From UBA1924 sp963976625 (lineage in GTDB: Bacteria > Planctomycetota > Phycisphaerae > Phycisphaerales > UBA1924), in assembly GCA_963976625.1 (NCBI GenBank), contig CAXBLA010000015.1:1-64000 (forward strand): DNA of 64,000 nt, given 5' to 3'. The position numbers and the translations under genes are program-made. Numbering within the stretch: the stretch's first letter is position 1; each line of letters starts with the position of its first letter. This document shows, piece after piece, positions 51,301-61,100 of the stretch. The notes beneath the pieces are model-generated. The model saw only the letters and a program-made list of their open reading frames with translations, did no database searches and had not been told where the DNA came from.

Positions 51301-51331
51301 CCGGCTCGGGATCTTCCCGGGCCGGTTTTTT
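51301..51331 (+). terminator. intrinsic terminator after hppA
   Basis: CCGGCTCGGGA pairs with TCCCGGGCCGG (one G-U pair) around TCT, followed by six T. Confidence 0.93.
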
Positions 51332-51437
51332 CATGCCTTTATTCATGCAACTTTGGGTGTGTGTATACGGATAGCATCGGTCGGGATTCATAGGATATCC
51401 GGCCATGTACTTATCGATTTCTTCCGGAGCCGCCCAG

Positions 51438-53306
51438 ATGACCATGCACACCCGATCCCGTTTTTTCATGCTGATCCTGACCACGCTGATGCTCATCGTG
51501 CTCTGCACCCCGGCGTCGGCCCAGTCGCGGCGCGGGCGAGCACCCAAGGTCGACCAGTTCACGCAGGACACGATCACGCAGAGCGACGCGATCTTGGCTT
51601 CGGTCAGCGACCAGACCACGCTCAACACCGCGTTGAGCCAGATCGGGCAGCTCAGCGATGCTGTCGCTGCACGGGCGGGTGTGCGACAGTTCGACGCGAT
51701 GGCCAAGAGCGAGGGCGTGCGGAGCATCTTGATGCTGATCAATGCCTCCAGACATCGTGAACCGGGCTCCGTCGCCCAAGCATTTACCCAGAGCCCAAAC
51801 TTCACCAAAGAACTCGGGCTCCTCTGGAACGATCAAGACAATCCCTCGGCCGTGGTCCGCGTCGCGATGACGCTGATGGAGAATCGCCCGGAGCAGGTCG
51901 AGCAGTACTCGGCCCTGGCCGCGGCGATCTGCGTGGTGCATGATCAACCACAGGGCGGGGCGTACAAGGTCCGAATCAATGAGAACTCCCCGGTCTCTGC
52001 TGGACCGCTTGATATCTTTGAGTTCTTTGTCAAGAACGCGCGGACCATGAAGATCTCTCCCAACGATCTGGCGGCTCTGAACCTTGTGTATGTTGTTGAT
52101 GTGACGGGTTCGATCGAAGAGCTCCAGTGGGCCCACGATACATACCGGGTGAACCCGGGGATCCGCGAACGGTTCTTCGAGATTATCTATGACTATGAGC
52201 ACTACAGCCAGGGCAAGCCCAAGAAGGTGACCGTGGGCGGCGACTATTCGCTCTCCCAGATCAAAAAGCTCGGCGGCGTCTGCGCTGATCAGGCCTACTT
52301 CGCGATGAGTGTTGCCAAGGCGTGCGGCATCCCATCAGGGTATGTCGTGGCCATCGGGGCGGATGTCTCGCACGCGTGGGTTGGTTTTCTCGACATGAAA
52401 GGGCGACGCGCGGCGTGGGACTTCGACGCGGGCCGGTACGAGGATTACCAGAATCTACGGGGCAATATGCTCAACCCGCAGACCGGAGAGCGGACCTCCG
52501 ATGGTCGTGTGGGGATCCTGGGCAGCGCGGTGATTCCCAACCTCGACGCGGTGCATCACGCGATGGCCGCGGGCCTGGTCGTGGATCGCATGAACAAGCA
52601 TCAGTGGAACCCCGAACCCAACCTTGAAATCGAGCTCGACTCAAACGGGAATCTCCGCAAGCCACGCACGGACGCCGCCGACGATCGGCTCGAGCTCCTG
52701 CGTGCGACCCTGAGCAACTGCTCGGGGGTGCCCAGCGCCTGGGATCAGGTGAGCGCCATGGCCAAGCAGGGGGAGCTGAGCTCGAAGCAGCTCGACGCAT
52801 GGTCGCGTGCGGTGCTCCAGATCGCGGGCAGGGACAACCAGGATTTCTCCTTTGATTTCCTCTCCGAGCTCATCGACGGGGTGGAGGATCATCGCCAGCA
52901 GCATGCCATGTGGGAATGGGCATTCGGGCAGTTCAGGACCCGCCCGGACCTGGCCGCGGGGGTGCGGTTCACGCAGGGGGCGCTCTGGGAAGAAAACGGC
53001 AAGCCGGACATGGCGTGGACCGCGTACCAGGATGTGCTCAACAACTTCCTCAACGACGGGCCGATGTGCGTCAACGCGCTGCGGGCGATGAACAATCTGC
53101 TGCGGGCCAACAACAAGCAGAAGGACTTTCTGCCGCTGCTCGAGACGACCCTCCGCAGCATTCAACAGCCCGACGACATGGCCGAGGCCTTTGCGAGCCA
53201 GTCCAACTTCTACAAGGTGAGCCAGATGCTCATCACGGAGTACGAACGCCACAAACGCCCCCAGGACGCCCAGCGGATCCGCCGGAGCATCAATCAAGAG
53301 GGCTGA
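51438..53306 (+). CDS. exported transglutaminase-like protein
   Basis: The product has 622 residues. ATG 51438 has GGAG 8 nt upstream; an in-frame ATG at 51405 is less likely. The signal peptide is FFMLILTTLMLIVLCTPASA. Residues about 270-345 contain a papain-like transglutaminase core: Cys in GGVCADQAYFAMSVAKACGI, His in SHAWVGFLD and Asp in AWDFDAGRY. A helical, TPR-like C-terminal part follows (DMAWTAYQDVLNNFLND). Bacterial homologues are usually proteases or cross-linkers of the envelope. The substrate is unknown. Confidence 0.82.
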   Translation: MTMHTRSRFFMLILTTLMLIVLCTPASAQSRRGRAPKVDQFTQDTITQSDAILASVSDQTTLNTALSQIGQLSDAVAARAGVRQFDAMAKSEGVRSILMLINASRHREPGSVAQAFTQSPNFTKELGLLWNDQDNPSAVVRVAMTLMENRPEQVEQYSALAAAICVVHDQPQGGAYKVRINENSPVSAGPLDIFEFFVKNARTMKISPNDLAALNLVYVVDVTGSIEELQWAHDTYRVNPGIRERFFEIIYDYEHYSQGKPKKVTVGGDYSLSQIKKLGGVCADQAYFAMSVAKACGIPSGYVVAIGADVSHAWVGFLDMKGRRAAWDFDAGRYEDYQNLRGNMLNPQTGERTSDGRVGILGSAVIPNLDAVHHAMAAGLVVDRMNKHQWNPEPNLEIELDSNGNLRKPRTDAADDRLELLRATLSNCSGVPSAWDQVSAMAKQGELSSKQLDAWSRAVLQIAGRDNQDFSFDFLSELIDGVEDHRQQHAMWEWAFGQFRTRPDLAAGVRFTQGALWEENGKPDMAWTAYQDVLNNFLNDGPMCVNALRAMNNLLRANNKQKDFLPLLETTLRSIQQPDDMAEAFASQSNFYKVSQMLITEYERHKRPQDAQRIRRSINQEG

Positions 53307-53338
53307 TGCGATCTACATAGCGTAAAGTTTCGCACAAT

Positions 53339-53521
53339 TTATTCGAACTCGGCGAACGCTCCGCGCTCGGCCTGGTCGTCGAGGTACTCTTGGAACTCGC
53401 CCATCTTGTAGGAGATGAAGCAGAACGCGTGGTGAAGGGTCAGCCATTCGAGGTCGGACTTGTCTTCTTGCAAATCCTTGCGGATGGTGTTGAACTCGGC
53501 GAGGATGGTCTCGGCTTTCAT
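53339..53521 (-). CDS. small hypothetical protein
   Basis: The product has 60 residues and starts MKAETILAEFNTIRKDLQED. ATG 53521 has GGAG 8 nt upstream. It is helical and acidic (FQEYLDDQAERGAFAEFE end), with no signal peptide or known motif. It lies downstream of the metal ABC transporter genes' 3' end in the opposite sense of reading order: those genes end at 53576 on the same strand, so it may be the last gene of that operon. Confidence 0.55.
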   Translation of the reverse strand: MKAETILAEFNTIRKDLQEDKSDLEWLTLHHAFCFISYKMGEFQEYLDDQAERGAFAEFE

Positions 53522-53575
53522 TGTGCAGTCTCCAATGATCAAATAGGTGATCAGATAAGAATCGTTTTCAAACAA

Positions 53576-54505
53576 TCACGATCGTAGACGCACCAAGCAC
53601 ACCCTGACCAGCAGCGACACCAGATACAGCACGCTCTGGGCGAGCACGATGCTCGGGCCGATCGGGTAATCGCCGGCCAACCCCGCCTGCAGCCCCGCGA
53701 TCGCGCCCACGATGGCGATGAGCAGCGAGTACACGAACACCGTCGAGAGCTTCGCACTCAGATTAAGCGCTGCCGCCCCGGGGAGCACGAGCATGGCCGC
53801 GGCCAGCACGACCCCGGCGATTTGCATCGACATCACGACCGTGAGCGCCAGGAGCACCAAGAACAGGTCGGTCATGCGGCGTGAGCTGACGCCGTAGGCG
53901 TCGCAGACGGGCTCGTCGAAGGCCCAGAACACGAGCTTGCGCCGCGTGAACCACAGCGTCGCGCCGATCCCGACGGAGGCGATGATCGCGACCCAGGTAT
54001 CGGTCCAGGTAGTGTTGAGGATGTTGCCAAAGAGAATCTCTTCGATCAGGTGATGCCCGTCTGCGTGCTCTCCATGTGCGTGCCCTTGTTCGTCGTGCTC
54101 ATGCCCGGACTCGGCGATCGTAAAGAGCACAAAGCCCAGTGCCATCGACGCGCTAAGCACGACCCCGATGGCGGTGTCGGTGCGTCCACGCTGGGAGCGC
54201 GAGATGGCCGCGATCCCGAGGGCGGCCAAGATCGAGAACGCGACGACGATCCCGAGCTGCCCGATCGCCCCCATGGTGGTCGCCCCGTGCACACCGAGCA
54301 CCAACGCGATGCCCACCCCGCCGAACGCGGCGTGCGAGACCCCTTGCCCGATGAAGGCCAATCGCTTGAGCACCACGAAGACACTGAGCGCCGCGCCGAG
54401 GATCGAGATGACCAGGGCCGCGATGATGACCGGGTAGTGCTCGGGATTGATACTGAGCCCGGCGGCGGCCAGGGTTGTTGTGCTGGTCGAGGATAGCAAG
54501 CTCAT
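53576..54505 (-). CDS. metal ABC transporter permease (ABC-3 family, ZnuB-like)
   Basis: The product has 309 residues with eight or so helices. VVLKRLAFIGQGVSHAAFGG is the family signature, and VVMSMQIAGVVLAAAMLVLP and GLAGDYPIGPSIVL match ABC-3 permeases. A cytoplasmic or periplasmic loop near 135-150 is extremely His-rich (GHEHDEQGHAHGEHADGHH), which suggests zinc. It overlaps the ATPase gene by 4 nt. No solute-binding protein is in the window. Confidence 0.9.
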   Translation of the reverse strand: MSLLSSTSTTTLAAAGLSINPEHYPVIIAALVISILGAALSVFVVLKRLAFIGQGVSHAAFGGVGIALVLGVHGATTMGAIGQLGIVVAFSILAALGIAAISRSQRGRTDTAIGVVLSASMALGFVLFTIAESGHEHDEQGHAHGEHADGHHLIEEILFGNILNTTWTDTWVAIIASVGIGATLWFTRRKLVFWAFDEPVCDAYGVSSRRMTDLFLVLLALTVVMSMQIAGVVLAAAMLVLPGAAALNLSAKLSTVFVYSLLIAIVGAIAGLQAGLAGDYPIGPSIVLAQSVLYLVSLLVRVCLVRLRS

Positions 54506-55389
54506 GAGCGGTCTCCCCCGTTGATTTGTTCCTCGCCATGTTCACACCCGCAGTCGTGCTGGTGTTGGTGGGCGTGGGCGGGGTCGTCGCAATCGTCGGC
54601 GAGGTGTGCATCGATGTGGATATCGCCAAAGACACCCGCGACATCGTGGGCGAAGACCTGCGCGAGCACCGCCGGAGTCAAGCCCTGCGGGGCGGCGTGG
54701 AAGTGGAGTGTCCGCGACAAGCACGCCACGCGATCCGCGACGGCCGCGATCGCGCGCATGTCGTGGGTCACCACGATCACGGTCAGATCGAGCTGCTTAT
54801 GCAATGTATCGACCAGCTCACCAAACCGCTTCTGCCCGGCGATGTCCACCCCCACGGTCGGCTCATCGAGCACCAAGAGCTTCGGGTTGCCGGCAATCGC
54901 CCGGGCGATCATCGCGCGTTGGAGCTGCCCGCCCGAGAGGGCCCCGATCGGGCGATCGGTCAGATCCGTGAGCCCCACAAGCTCAATCGATCGCTCAATC
55001 GCGGCTTGGTCTTCGGCGGAGAGTTGTTTCCAAGGCTTGGTCCGGCACGCGAGCCCGAGCGACACGACTTGTTTGATACTGATCGGCCAGTTGATGTCCG
55101 CTTCGATCCGCTGGGGAAGATACCCGACGAGCCCGAGCTTGCGAGCCTTGCTCGGCGAGTGCCCAAACACCTTGATCGTGCCCGAGCTGGGCTTGATGAT
55201 CCCAAGAATGAGCTTGATGAGCGTGGACTTGCCCCCGCCGTTGGGCCCGAGGACCCCGAGCCTGGTGTGCTGATCGATCGTGAAGTGGACATCCTCGATC
55301 GCCGGGGCGGGCTTGCGATCGAACCCGGACACCGGATACGCGAACGAAACATGGTCGATCTCAACGGCGGGTGTCTCTTGTGCGGGCAT
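54502..55389 (-). CDS. metal ABC transporter ATP-binding protein (ZnuC-like)
   Basis: The product has 295 residues. Walker A is LGPNGGGKSTLIK, the signature is LSGGQLQRAMIARAI, Walker B is LLVLDEPTVGVD and the switch His is in VVTHDM. The last 40 residues are His/Cys/Asp-rich (DDPAHAHQHQHDCGCEH), a tail most transporter ATPases lack. It drives the ABC-3 permease downstream. With both subunits His-rich, Zn2+ is the likeliest cargo, with Mn2+ possible. Confidence 0.9.
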   Translation of the reverse strand: MPAQETPAVEIDHVSFAYPVSGFDRKPAPAIEDVHFTIDQHTRLGVLGPNGGGKSTLIKLILGIIKPSSGTIKVFGHSPSKARKLGLVGYLPQRIEADINWPISIKQVVSLGLACRTKPWKQLSAEDQAAIERSIELVGLTDLTDRPIGALSGGQLQRAMIARAIAGNPKLLVLDEPTVGVDIAGQKRFGELVDTLHKQLDLTVIVVTHDMRAIAAVADRVACLSRTLHFHAAPQGLTPAVLAQVFAHDVAGVFGDIHIDAHLADDCDDPAHAHQHQHDCGCEHGEEQINGGDRS

Positions 55390-55465
55390 GGGTGATTATT
55401 GAGTGAGCCCGAACCAGAAACAAGCCGACAACCGATCCCGGAGCGGAATCATGCTTGGCTGGTGA

Positions 55466-55657
55466 TTAATGCTCTTCCTCTTTGGCCGGAACAGTTGAAA
55501 CTGATGGCGGCTGCGTGTCGTCGTCATCAAAGACCGCCCGCAGGGCCGGCGTGTCGAGATCATCGAACTGGCCGCTGCGAGCCGCGAGCACAAACGCGAT
55601 GATCCCGATGCCCGCGAGCACCAGAGCCGCCGGGATCATAATGAACAGCACGGACAT
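55466..55657 (-). CDS. ccoS: cbb3-type cytochrome oxidase assembly protein CcoS
   Basis: The product has 63 residues. One N-terminal helix (MSVLFIMIPAALVLAGIGII) is followed by the CcoS pattern AFVLAARSGQFDDLDTPALR. It is required for cofactor insertion into cbb3 oxidase. Its ATG shares a base with the ccoI stop (TGATG), and it closes the cco operon. Confidence 0.92.
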   Translation of the reverse strand: MSVLFIMIPAALVLAGIGIIAFVLAARSGQFDDLDTPALRAVFDDDDTQPPSVSTVPAKEEEH

Positions 55658-58197
55658 CAGCGGGCCTCATTCTTGTTTGGATGATCTGTTGCCTGTGTGT
55701 GTGCCATCTCGGGTGCTTTCCATTTCCGGGTACTCATCGCGACGACCGTCAGCGAGCTGATCGGCATGATGACGGCCGCGATCAGGGCGTTGATCATCCC
55801 GCTCATCGCGAGACCGGCCATGAGGGCATTGTAGGCGATTGAGAAAATCAGGCTCATGCGGATCGTCCGCATGGTGTGCGACCCGAGTGACGCCAACGCG
55901 ACCAACGGGGCGACGCCCGGGGTGGTCAGGTAGATATCTGCGGCTTCGAGCGAGGCCTCGGCCCCGCCCTGCACCGCGATCCCAACCTCGGCGCTGGCCA
56001 AAGCCGCCGCGTCGTTCACGCCGTCGCCGACCATCACCACCGGGCGATGAGTGCCCGCTTGCAGATCGCGGACGCGCTGGGCCTTGGCTTCTGGAGCCAC
56101 GCCGCCCGCAGCGTGCTCGATGCCCACGCTCTTGGCCACGGCTTGGACAATCTGCGGATGGTCACCCGAGCACAGGCTCAGGTCCCACCCGGCATTGGTT
56201 AGCCAGCGGACTAAGGCCGAAGCATCGTCGCGGATCGGATCGCCGATCCCGAGCACACCCAGGTGATCAGTATCATCTGATCGCGCCCAGATGACGACCG
56301 GTGAGAGCCCATCACTGATTACGGATTCGATCGCGGCTCGGGTCTCCGGGTCGAGCAAACGCTGCGACTCGATGTACGCCGGCGAACCAATGTGAACACG
56401 CTGCTGATCGACGACGCCCGAGATGCCCTCGCCGATGGATTGTTCGATATCGGTCGCGCTTTGCAGCGGTTGTGACCCACGCTCCACCTCGGCGGCGTCC
56501 ACGATCGCGCGGGCGAGGGGGTGGTTCGAGTGCTGCTCGATCGCACCGGCCATGCTCAGCAACTCGGGATCGCACTGCTGATCAAACATCGAGCGCGCAA
56601 CGCGCGTCTTGCCCTGTGTGATGGTTCCGGTTTTATCAAGGATCATCCGCCCGGGCTTGGACATCGACTCGATCGCAGCTGCTGACTTGACCAAGATCCC
56701 CACCTTGGCGGCCCGCCCCATCGCGATCGACATGGCCATGGGCGTCGCGAGCCCGAGGGCGCACGGGCAGGTGACGATGAGCAGGGCCGTGGCGTATTCG
56801 ATGCCCGACGCGAGCCCCTCGACGCGTGCCCAGTAGACCAGCGTGATCAGGGCGAGCCCGATGACGATGAGCACGAAGCGGGCCGCGATGCGATCGGCGA
56901 ACTGCACAATCGGTGCCTTGTCCGCCGACGCCGACGCGACAAGGCGCATCAGCTTGCCCACCCGGGTCGAATCGCCCACGGCTGACACGCGCACTTGGAT
57001 CGGCGATCGCAGATTCGTCGCGCCCGCGAGGACCTCGTCGCCGACCGTAGCCGGCACCGGGCGGGACTCGCCGGTGATCAGGGCGGTATCGAGATTGGTC
57101 TGCCCAAACTCGATGCAGCCGTCGGCTGGGAGTGAGCCGCCCGCGAGCACCTCGACGAGCATCCCCACCTCGACGGCTTCGATCGGCACGCGGTCCTTGG
57201 AGCCATCATCATTGATCCGCACCGCACTCGTCGGGGTGAGCGTGAGCATCAGCTCGACATGATCCGACGCGTTGCGTTGCTGGCGATGCTGGATCCATCG
57301 CCCGACGAGCAGGAAGAACACCAAGACCGAGAGCGAATCGAAGTAGATCTCGCCGCGACCGGTGATGGTGTTGTACGCCCCCCAGATGCCCCCCACCGCC
57401 AACGCTAGGGCGATTGGAACATCCAGATGCGCGACCTTGGTGCGCAGGGCCGCGAGTGCCCCGACAAAGAACACCCGCCCGGGCCACGCAAGCGAGAGGA
57501 GCCCGAGGGCCATCGAGTACCACCGGAAGGTGTTCTTCCAGACATCGCTCATGCCGTCGAGCGCCCCGCCGTGGAGGGCGATGGCCAGGAGCATGACATT
57601 GCCCGCGATTGCCCCCGCGGCCCCGACACGGATCAAGAATCGGCGGTCCTCGTGCACCCGCGCTTCGCGGGCCGCGGCTCCTCTTGCCGGGTGCGCCGCG
57701 TAGCCCAAGCGATCGAACCCCCGCGCGATCGCGCTGAGCTTCACCCGATCGGGCTGGTAGCGCACGATGGTGGTTCGCCTACGGATGTTGGCGCGGGATT
57801 CGACGACGCCGTCGAGGACTTTGGGCAGGCGCTCGACGAGCCACACGCACGCGGCGCAGTGCATCCCTTCGAGCAGGAGCTCGGCCTGGGCGTACCCGCC
57901 CGGCAGGTTCTCGACACAAGTTGCTTGGAAGGCCGGGTCGTCGAGCTCTTCGTAGGTGCCCTGCGTCGAGCTCACGGCCTGGGCATCGGAGTCGATCGCG
58001 TCACGCACGCTGTAGTACCCGTCGAGCCCCGCCCCGTGGAGCACATTCCATACAGATTTGCACCCGTTGCAGCAGAACTGGAACTCCGCCTCGGGCTCGA
58101 CAAGCCCGGCGGGCACGACGAGCTTGCAATGATCGCACAGAACTTGCTCTTTGGGCTCGGCTTGGCCACTCATCGTTTGGATTGTAGCTGCACACAT
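55657..58197 (-). CDS. ccoI: copper-transporting P1B-type ATPase for cbb3 oxidase (CcoI/FixI-like)
   Basis: The product has 846 residues. The N-terminal Cys-rich motif has CDHCK (21-25) and CCNGC (42-46), followed by a heavy-metal domain with GMHCAACVW (about 111). The transport motif is VTCPCALGLATP (about 477), the phosphorylated Asp is in DKTGTITQGK (about 517), and there is HP in SNHPLARAI and GDGVNDAAALA. It exports copper for the CuB centre of cbb3 oxidase. It sits between the TauE-like gene and ccoS, the standard CcoI place. Confidence 0.94.
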   Translation of the reverse strand: MCAATIQTMSGQAEPKEQVLCDHCKLVVPAGLVEPEAEFQFCCNGCKSVWNVLHGAGLDGYYSVRDAIDSDAQAVSSTQGTYEELDDPAFQATCVENLPGGYAQAELLLEGMHCAACVWLVERLPKVLDGVVESRANIRRRTTIVRYQPDRVKLSAIARGFDRLGYAAHPARGAAAREARVHEDRRFLIRVGAAGAIAGNVMLLAIALHGGALDGMSDVWKNTFRWYSMALGLLSLAWPGRVFFVGALAALRTKVAHLDVPIALALAVGGIWGAYNTITGRGEIYFDSLSVLVFFLLVGRWIQHRQQRNASDHVELMLTLTPTSAVRINDDGSKDRVPIEAVEVGMLVEVLAGGSLPADGCIEFGQTNLDTALITGESRPVPATVGDEVLAGATNLRSPIQVRVSAVGDSTRVGKLMRLVASASADKAPIVQFADRIAARFVLIVIGLALITLVYWARVEGLASGIEYATALLIVTCPCALGLATPMAMSIAMGRAAKVGILVKSAAAIESMSKPGRMILDKTGTITQGKTRVARSMFDQQCDPELLSMAGAIEQHSNHPLARAIVDAAEVERGSQPLQSATDIEQSIGEGISGVVDQQRVHIGSPAYIESQRLLDPETRAAIESVISDGLSPVVIWARSDDTDHLGVLGIGDPIRDDASALVRWLTNAGWDLSLCSGDHPQIVQAVAKSVGIEHAAGGVAPEAKAQRVRDLQAGTHRPVVMVGDGVNDAAALASAEVGIAVQGGAEASLEAADIYLTTPGVAPLVALASLGSHTMRTIRMSLIFSIAYNALMAGLAMSGMINALIAAVIMPISSLTVVAMSTRKWKAPEMAHTQATDHPNKNEAR

Positions 58198-58208
58198 AGG
58201 CTACTCGC

Positions 58209-59048
58209 TTAGGGGCTCGGCTCGATGGGCTCGATGGAATCACCATTGGATACGGTCGGCTCGCACAGCGGGCAATCGACCTCGCCGGCCATCGGGACAG
58301 CGTTGGGTGAATCTTCGATCCCGAGCGATGCGCGGGTGAGCTCCGAGACTTTCATCGCGCCGGTAGCCGTCATGACACCGACGACCACGACTGCGCTGGC
58401 GGTGATGAACGGCAGGTGCGTGTTGAGCCGACCCGAGAGCAGCTGGATCCCTGCCCCGAGCGAGACCATCACCGGGAGTGTTCCCAGCCAGAAAGCCGCC
58501 ATGGTCAGCCCGCCCCAGATCGGATTCCCAGTGCCGGCCGCCAAGAACGCGAACGCGTACAACCACCCGCACGGGAGCAGCGTCGTCAGCAGACCGATCG
58601 ACAGCGCCCGCTTGAACGGCGAGAGCCCGAAGGCCGCCCGCTGGGCGTGCTCGACGAACTTACGCAGCCTGCCCGGCACCCCGAGGTGCGGGATCTTGAT
58701 CCCCTGGATGCGGGCGAGGGCGATCAACCCGAACCCGACCATCATCACGCCCGCGAAGACCATCGCCCCGCGTTGGATGCCCACGAACCCGCCGCCGAAG
58801 TCGATGGCTTGCCCGATCCCGCCGGCGATGAGCCCGAGGATGGTGTAGGTGACCAACCGCCCGCCGTGATACGCACCTTGCAGGCGGACGCGGGATTTCT
58901 TGGTGCGTTCTTCCTCGGATCCGAGGGCGAAGAACATGAGCCCGCCGCACATGCCGGCGCAGTGCATGCTCCCGAGGATCGACATGGTGAGCACCGTGAC
59001 CACCAACGGCCAGATCGTCTCAATATTGGTGATGCCCTCGGTGCCCAT
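58209..59048 (-). CDS. sulfite exporter TauE/SafE-type (UreH-like) membrane protein
   Basis: The product has 279 residues with six or so helices. ATG 59048 has AGGA 9 nt upstream; TTG 59057 is less likely. SILGSMHCAGMCGGLMFFAL holds the Cys motif of the UreH-like subfamily, and YHGGRLVTYTILGLIAGGIG and LLPCGWLYAFAFLAAGTGN match it too. Members are commonly found in cbb3 clusters between ccoH and ccoI, and are thought to help cytochrome or copper maturation. The C-terminus has CPLC. Confidence 0.85.
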   Translation of the reverse strand: MGTEGITNIETIWPLVVTVLTMSILGSMHCAGMCGGLMFFALGSEEERTKKSRVRLQGAYHGGRLVTYTILGLIAGGIGQAIDFGGGFVGIQRGAMVFAGVMMVGFGLIALARIQGIKIPHLGVPGRLRKFVEHAQRAAFGLSPFKRALSIGLLTTLLPCGWLYAFAFLAAGTGNPIWGGLTMAAFWLGTLPVMVSLGAGIQLLSGRLNTHLPFITASAVVVVGVMTATGAMKVSELTRASLGIEDSPNAVPMAGEVDCPLCEPTVSNGDSIEPIEPSP

Positions 59049-59073
59049 GTGGTTCAATCCTGACTCGTTCTGC

Positions 59074-59589
59074 TTACTGGATCTCGATCTCGCGCGAGAC
59101 CATCGCCTGGGTGCCCTGGTACCGGATCGCCAGCTCGGCCCTCCAGAAGCCGGGGTTCACCGCTTCGACCGATGCCCGGTACTGGCCCTCGCCCTGCTCG
59201 GCGAAGACCAAGAACGATCGCTCGTTGGCGTGGGCGGGGTGGAACCATTCGAGCTCGATCAGCGCCCCGTCCATAGGCTGCCCATCCAGATCGATCATCG
59301 TGATCTGCATCTGGTAGGCGGACGAAGATTCGGTCTCGATCGCTGCAAGCTCGATATCCCACCCGAGCTTGTCGGCGGCTTCCATCATCTCGCGCTGGTG
59401 GTCCCAGTCGACGAGCTTGGCGTAGTAGTCCTTATCGACATACAGATCGTGGCGGGCCGCGACCATCATGATGGTCCCCACCATCAGCGACGCGTGGAAG
59501 ACGAGCATCCCCACGATCACGAACGGCCAGTGCTTGCCGAGCTGGAAGTAGCCCTTTTTCTTCTCGTTCGCCTTTGACTGTTCACTCAT
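59074..59589 (-). CDS. ccoH: FixH family protein (CcoH)
   Basis: The product has 171 residues. An N-terminal helix (HWPFVIVGMLVFHASLMVG) is followed by a periplasmic beta domain (QITMIDLDGQPMDGALIELE; GFWRAELAIRYQGTQAM), which is the FixH layout. It helps stabilise and assemble cbb3 oxidase. It starts within the end of ccoG (ATGA overlap) and is followed by the TauE-like gene. Confidence 0.9.
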   Translation of the reverse strand: MSEQSKANEKKKGYFQLGKHWPFVIVGMLVFHASLMVGTIMMVAARHDLYVDKDYYAKLVDWDHQREMMEAADKLGWDIELAAIETESSSAYQMQITMIDLDGQPMDGALIELEWFHPAHANERSFLVFAEQGEGQYRASVEAVNPGFWRAELAIRYQGTQAMVSREIEIQ

Positions 59590-61046
59590 GGTTTACTTTC
59601 CTTGGGCAGGGTCTGCTTAGGCAGACTCATGGGCCCGGTCATTTTGTACTCGTGGATGTACTCAAACTCGCCCGATTCATCGCTGACCTTAATCTTGACG
59701 AGCAGCTCGCCGTCGGTGAAATCAGCGAATGGCGCGACGAGCAGCAGGCGTTGGGTCTCCATCTTGGTCGGCTCGACCATCATCGGGACGAAGGCGTTGA
59801 TCGCCGCGCCGGAGGGCTCGATCACGCGGGCGGTGTAGGTGCTGGCGACCTCGCTGCGGTTGGTGATCGTGATGCGGACCTCGTTGGTGATGTCCGTCGT
59901 GCCCGGGGTCAGCGGCGAATCGATCATACGGAAGAGCTGGGTCTGCCCGTGCACGAAATGGACATCGGCCAGCGACTTGGTCGAGAGCAGAAACACGAAA
60001 GCGCTGATGGTCGCGATCAGGATCAGCGGGTAGATGATCACACGCGGGCGGATCAGGTGGGGCTTGCCGCCCTCGATGATGCGTTCGGACGAATAGCGGA
60101 TCAGCCCGAGCGGGCGTCCGATCTTCTCCATCACGACATTGCACGCGTCGATGCACTGGGCGCACCCGATGCACTCGAGCTGGAGCCCCTCGCGGATATC
60201 GATGCCTGTGGGGCAGGTCTGCACGCACATGGTGCAGTCGATGCAATCGCCGAGCACGGGCAGGCTGATCGTGCTGTCTTGCCCCTTCGGTGCTTTCTTT
60301 TTCTTCCCTCGTGGCTCGCCGCGGGCTTTGTCGTAGGTGACGATCATCGAGTCCTTGTCGAGCAACGCACTCTGCATCCGGGCGTAGGGACACATGACGG
60401 TGCACACCTGCTCGCGGAAGAACGCGAAGTCGAACATCATCAATCCCGTCGTCACGATCACGATAATGAACGCGGCCGGATGCGCCGCCGGCGAGCCGGT
60501 GATCCAATCGCTCAGATCGTGCGCGCCCACGAAGTAGGAGATAAAGGTCTGCGACAAATGAAGCGAGATCAGCAGGTATGCAACATACTGAAGGGCTTTA
60601 CGCAGGCCGAGGAGCTTCTTGGGCTTTCGCTTGCCCGGTGCGCCCATGAAGAGGCGTTCGATCGGGCGGTAGAGGAACTCCATGTACACGGTCTGCGGGC
60701 ACGCCCACCCGCACCAGACGCGCCCAAAGAGGGCCGTGATCAGGAAGATGGAGACGAACAGCGTGATCAACAGGATCGCGAGCAGCAGCGTGTCCGTTGG
60801 CAGGAAGGTCTTGCCGAAGAGGGTGAACTCGCGATGGAGGACATCGAGGAGGATGATGGGCTTGCCGTTGAAGTTGATCCAGGGCACGGCCGAGAAAACC
60901 ACGATCAGGATGTACGCGACGATGCGACGGGCGGTGAGAAACTTGCCCTTGGACAGACGGGGGTAGAGCCACCGGCGCGAGCCGTCCTCGTTGAGTGTAG
61001 AAAGCACCCGTTCTTCGGGGGCCAGGTTGGTTGATTGCTCAGACAT
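59586..61046 (-). CDS. ccoG: cytochrome c oxidase accessory protein CcoG
   Basis: The product has 486 residues. It has five helices, CGWACPQTVYMEFLYRPIER, then a double 4Fe-4S segment CIDCTMCVQTCPTGIDI and CIGCAQCIDACN, and a C-terminal Ig-like periplasmic domain. CcoG reduces copper during oxidase assembly in studied bacteria. It precedes ccoH in the operon. Confidence 0.95.
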   Translation of the reverse strand: MSEQSTNLAPEERVLSTLNEDGSRRWLYPRLSKGKFLTARRIVAYILIVVFSAVPWINFNGKPIILLDVLHREFTLFGKTFLPTDTLLLAILLITLFVSIFLITALFGRVWCGWACPQTVYMEFLYRPIERLFMGAPGKRKPKKLLGLRKALQYVAYLLISLHLSQTFISYFVGAHDLSDWITGSPAAHPAAFIIVIVTTGLMMFDFAFFREQVCTVMCPYARMQSALLDKDSMIVTYDKARGEPRGKKKKAPKGQDSTISLPVLGDCIDCTMCVQTCPTGIDIREGLQLECIGCAQCIDACNVVMEKIGRPLGLIRYSSERIIEGGKPHLIRPRVIIYPLILIATISAFVFLLSTKSLADVHFVHGQTQLFRMIDSPLTPGTTDITNEVRITITNRSEVASTYTARVIEPSGAAINAFVPMMVEPTKMETQRLLLVAPFADFTDGELLVKIKVSDESGEFEYIHEYKMTGPMSLPKQTLPKESKP

Positions 61047-61100
61047 GCGTTCCGGTTCCTTTGCTGATTCACCCCGCCTGCGTGCGGCTGCTCCAGCGTC

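Noticed and set aside
59574..61034. 486-residue open frame on the plus strand opposite ccoG
   Set aside because: It is the mirror of ccoG, which has all conserved cysteines. The antisense translation is rich in Arg, Asp, His and Gln without motifs.
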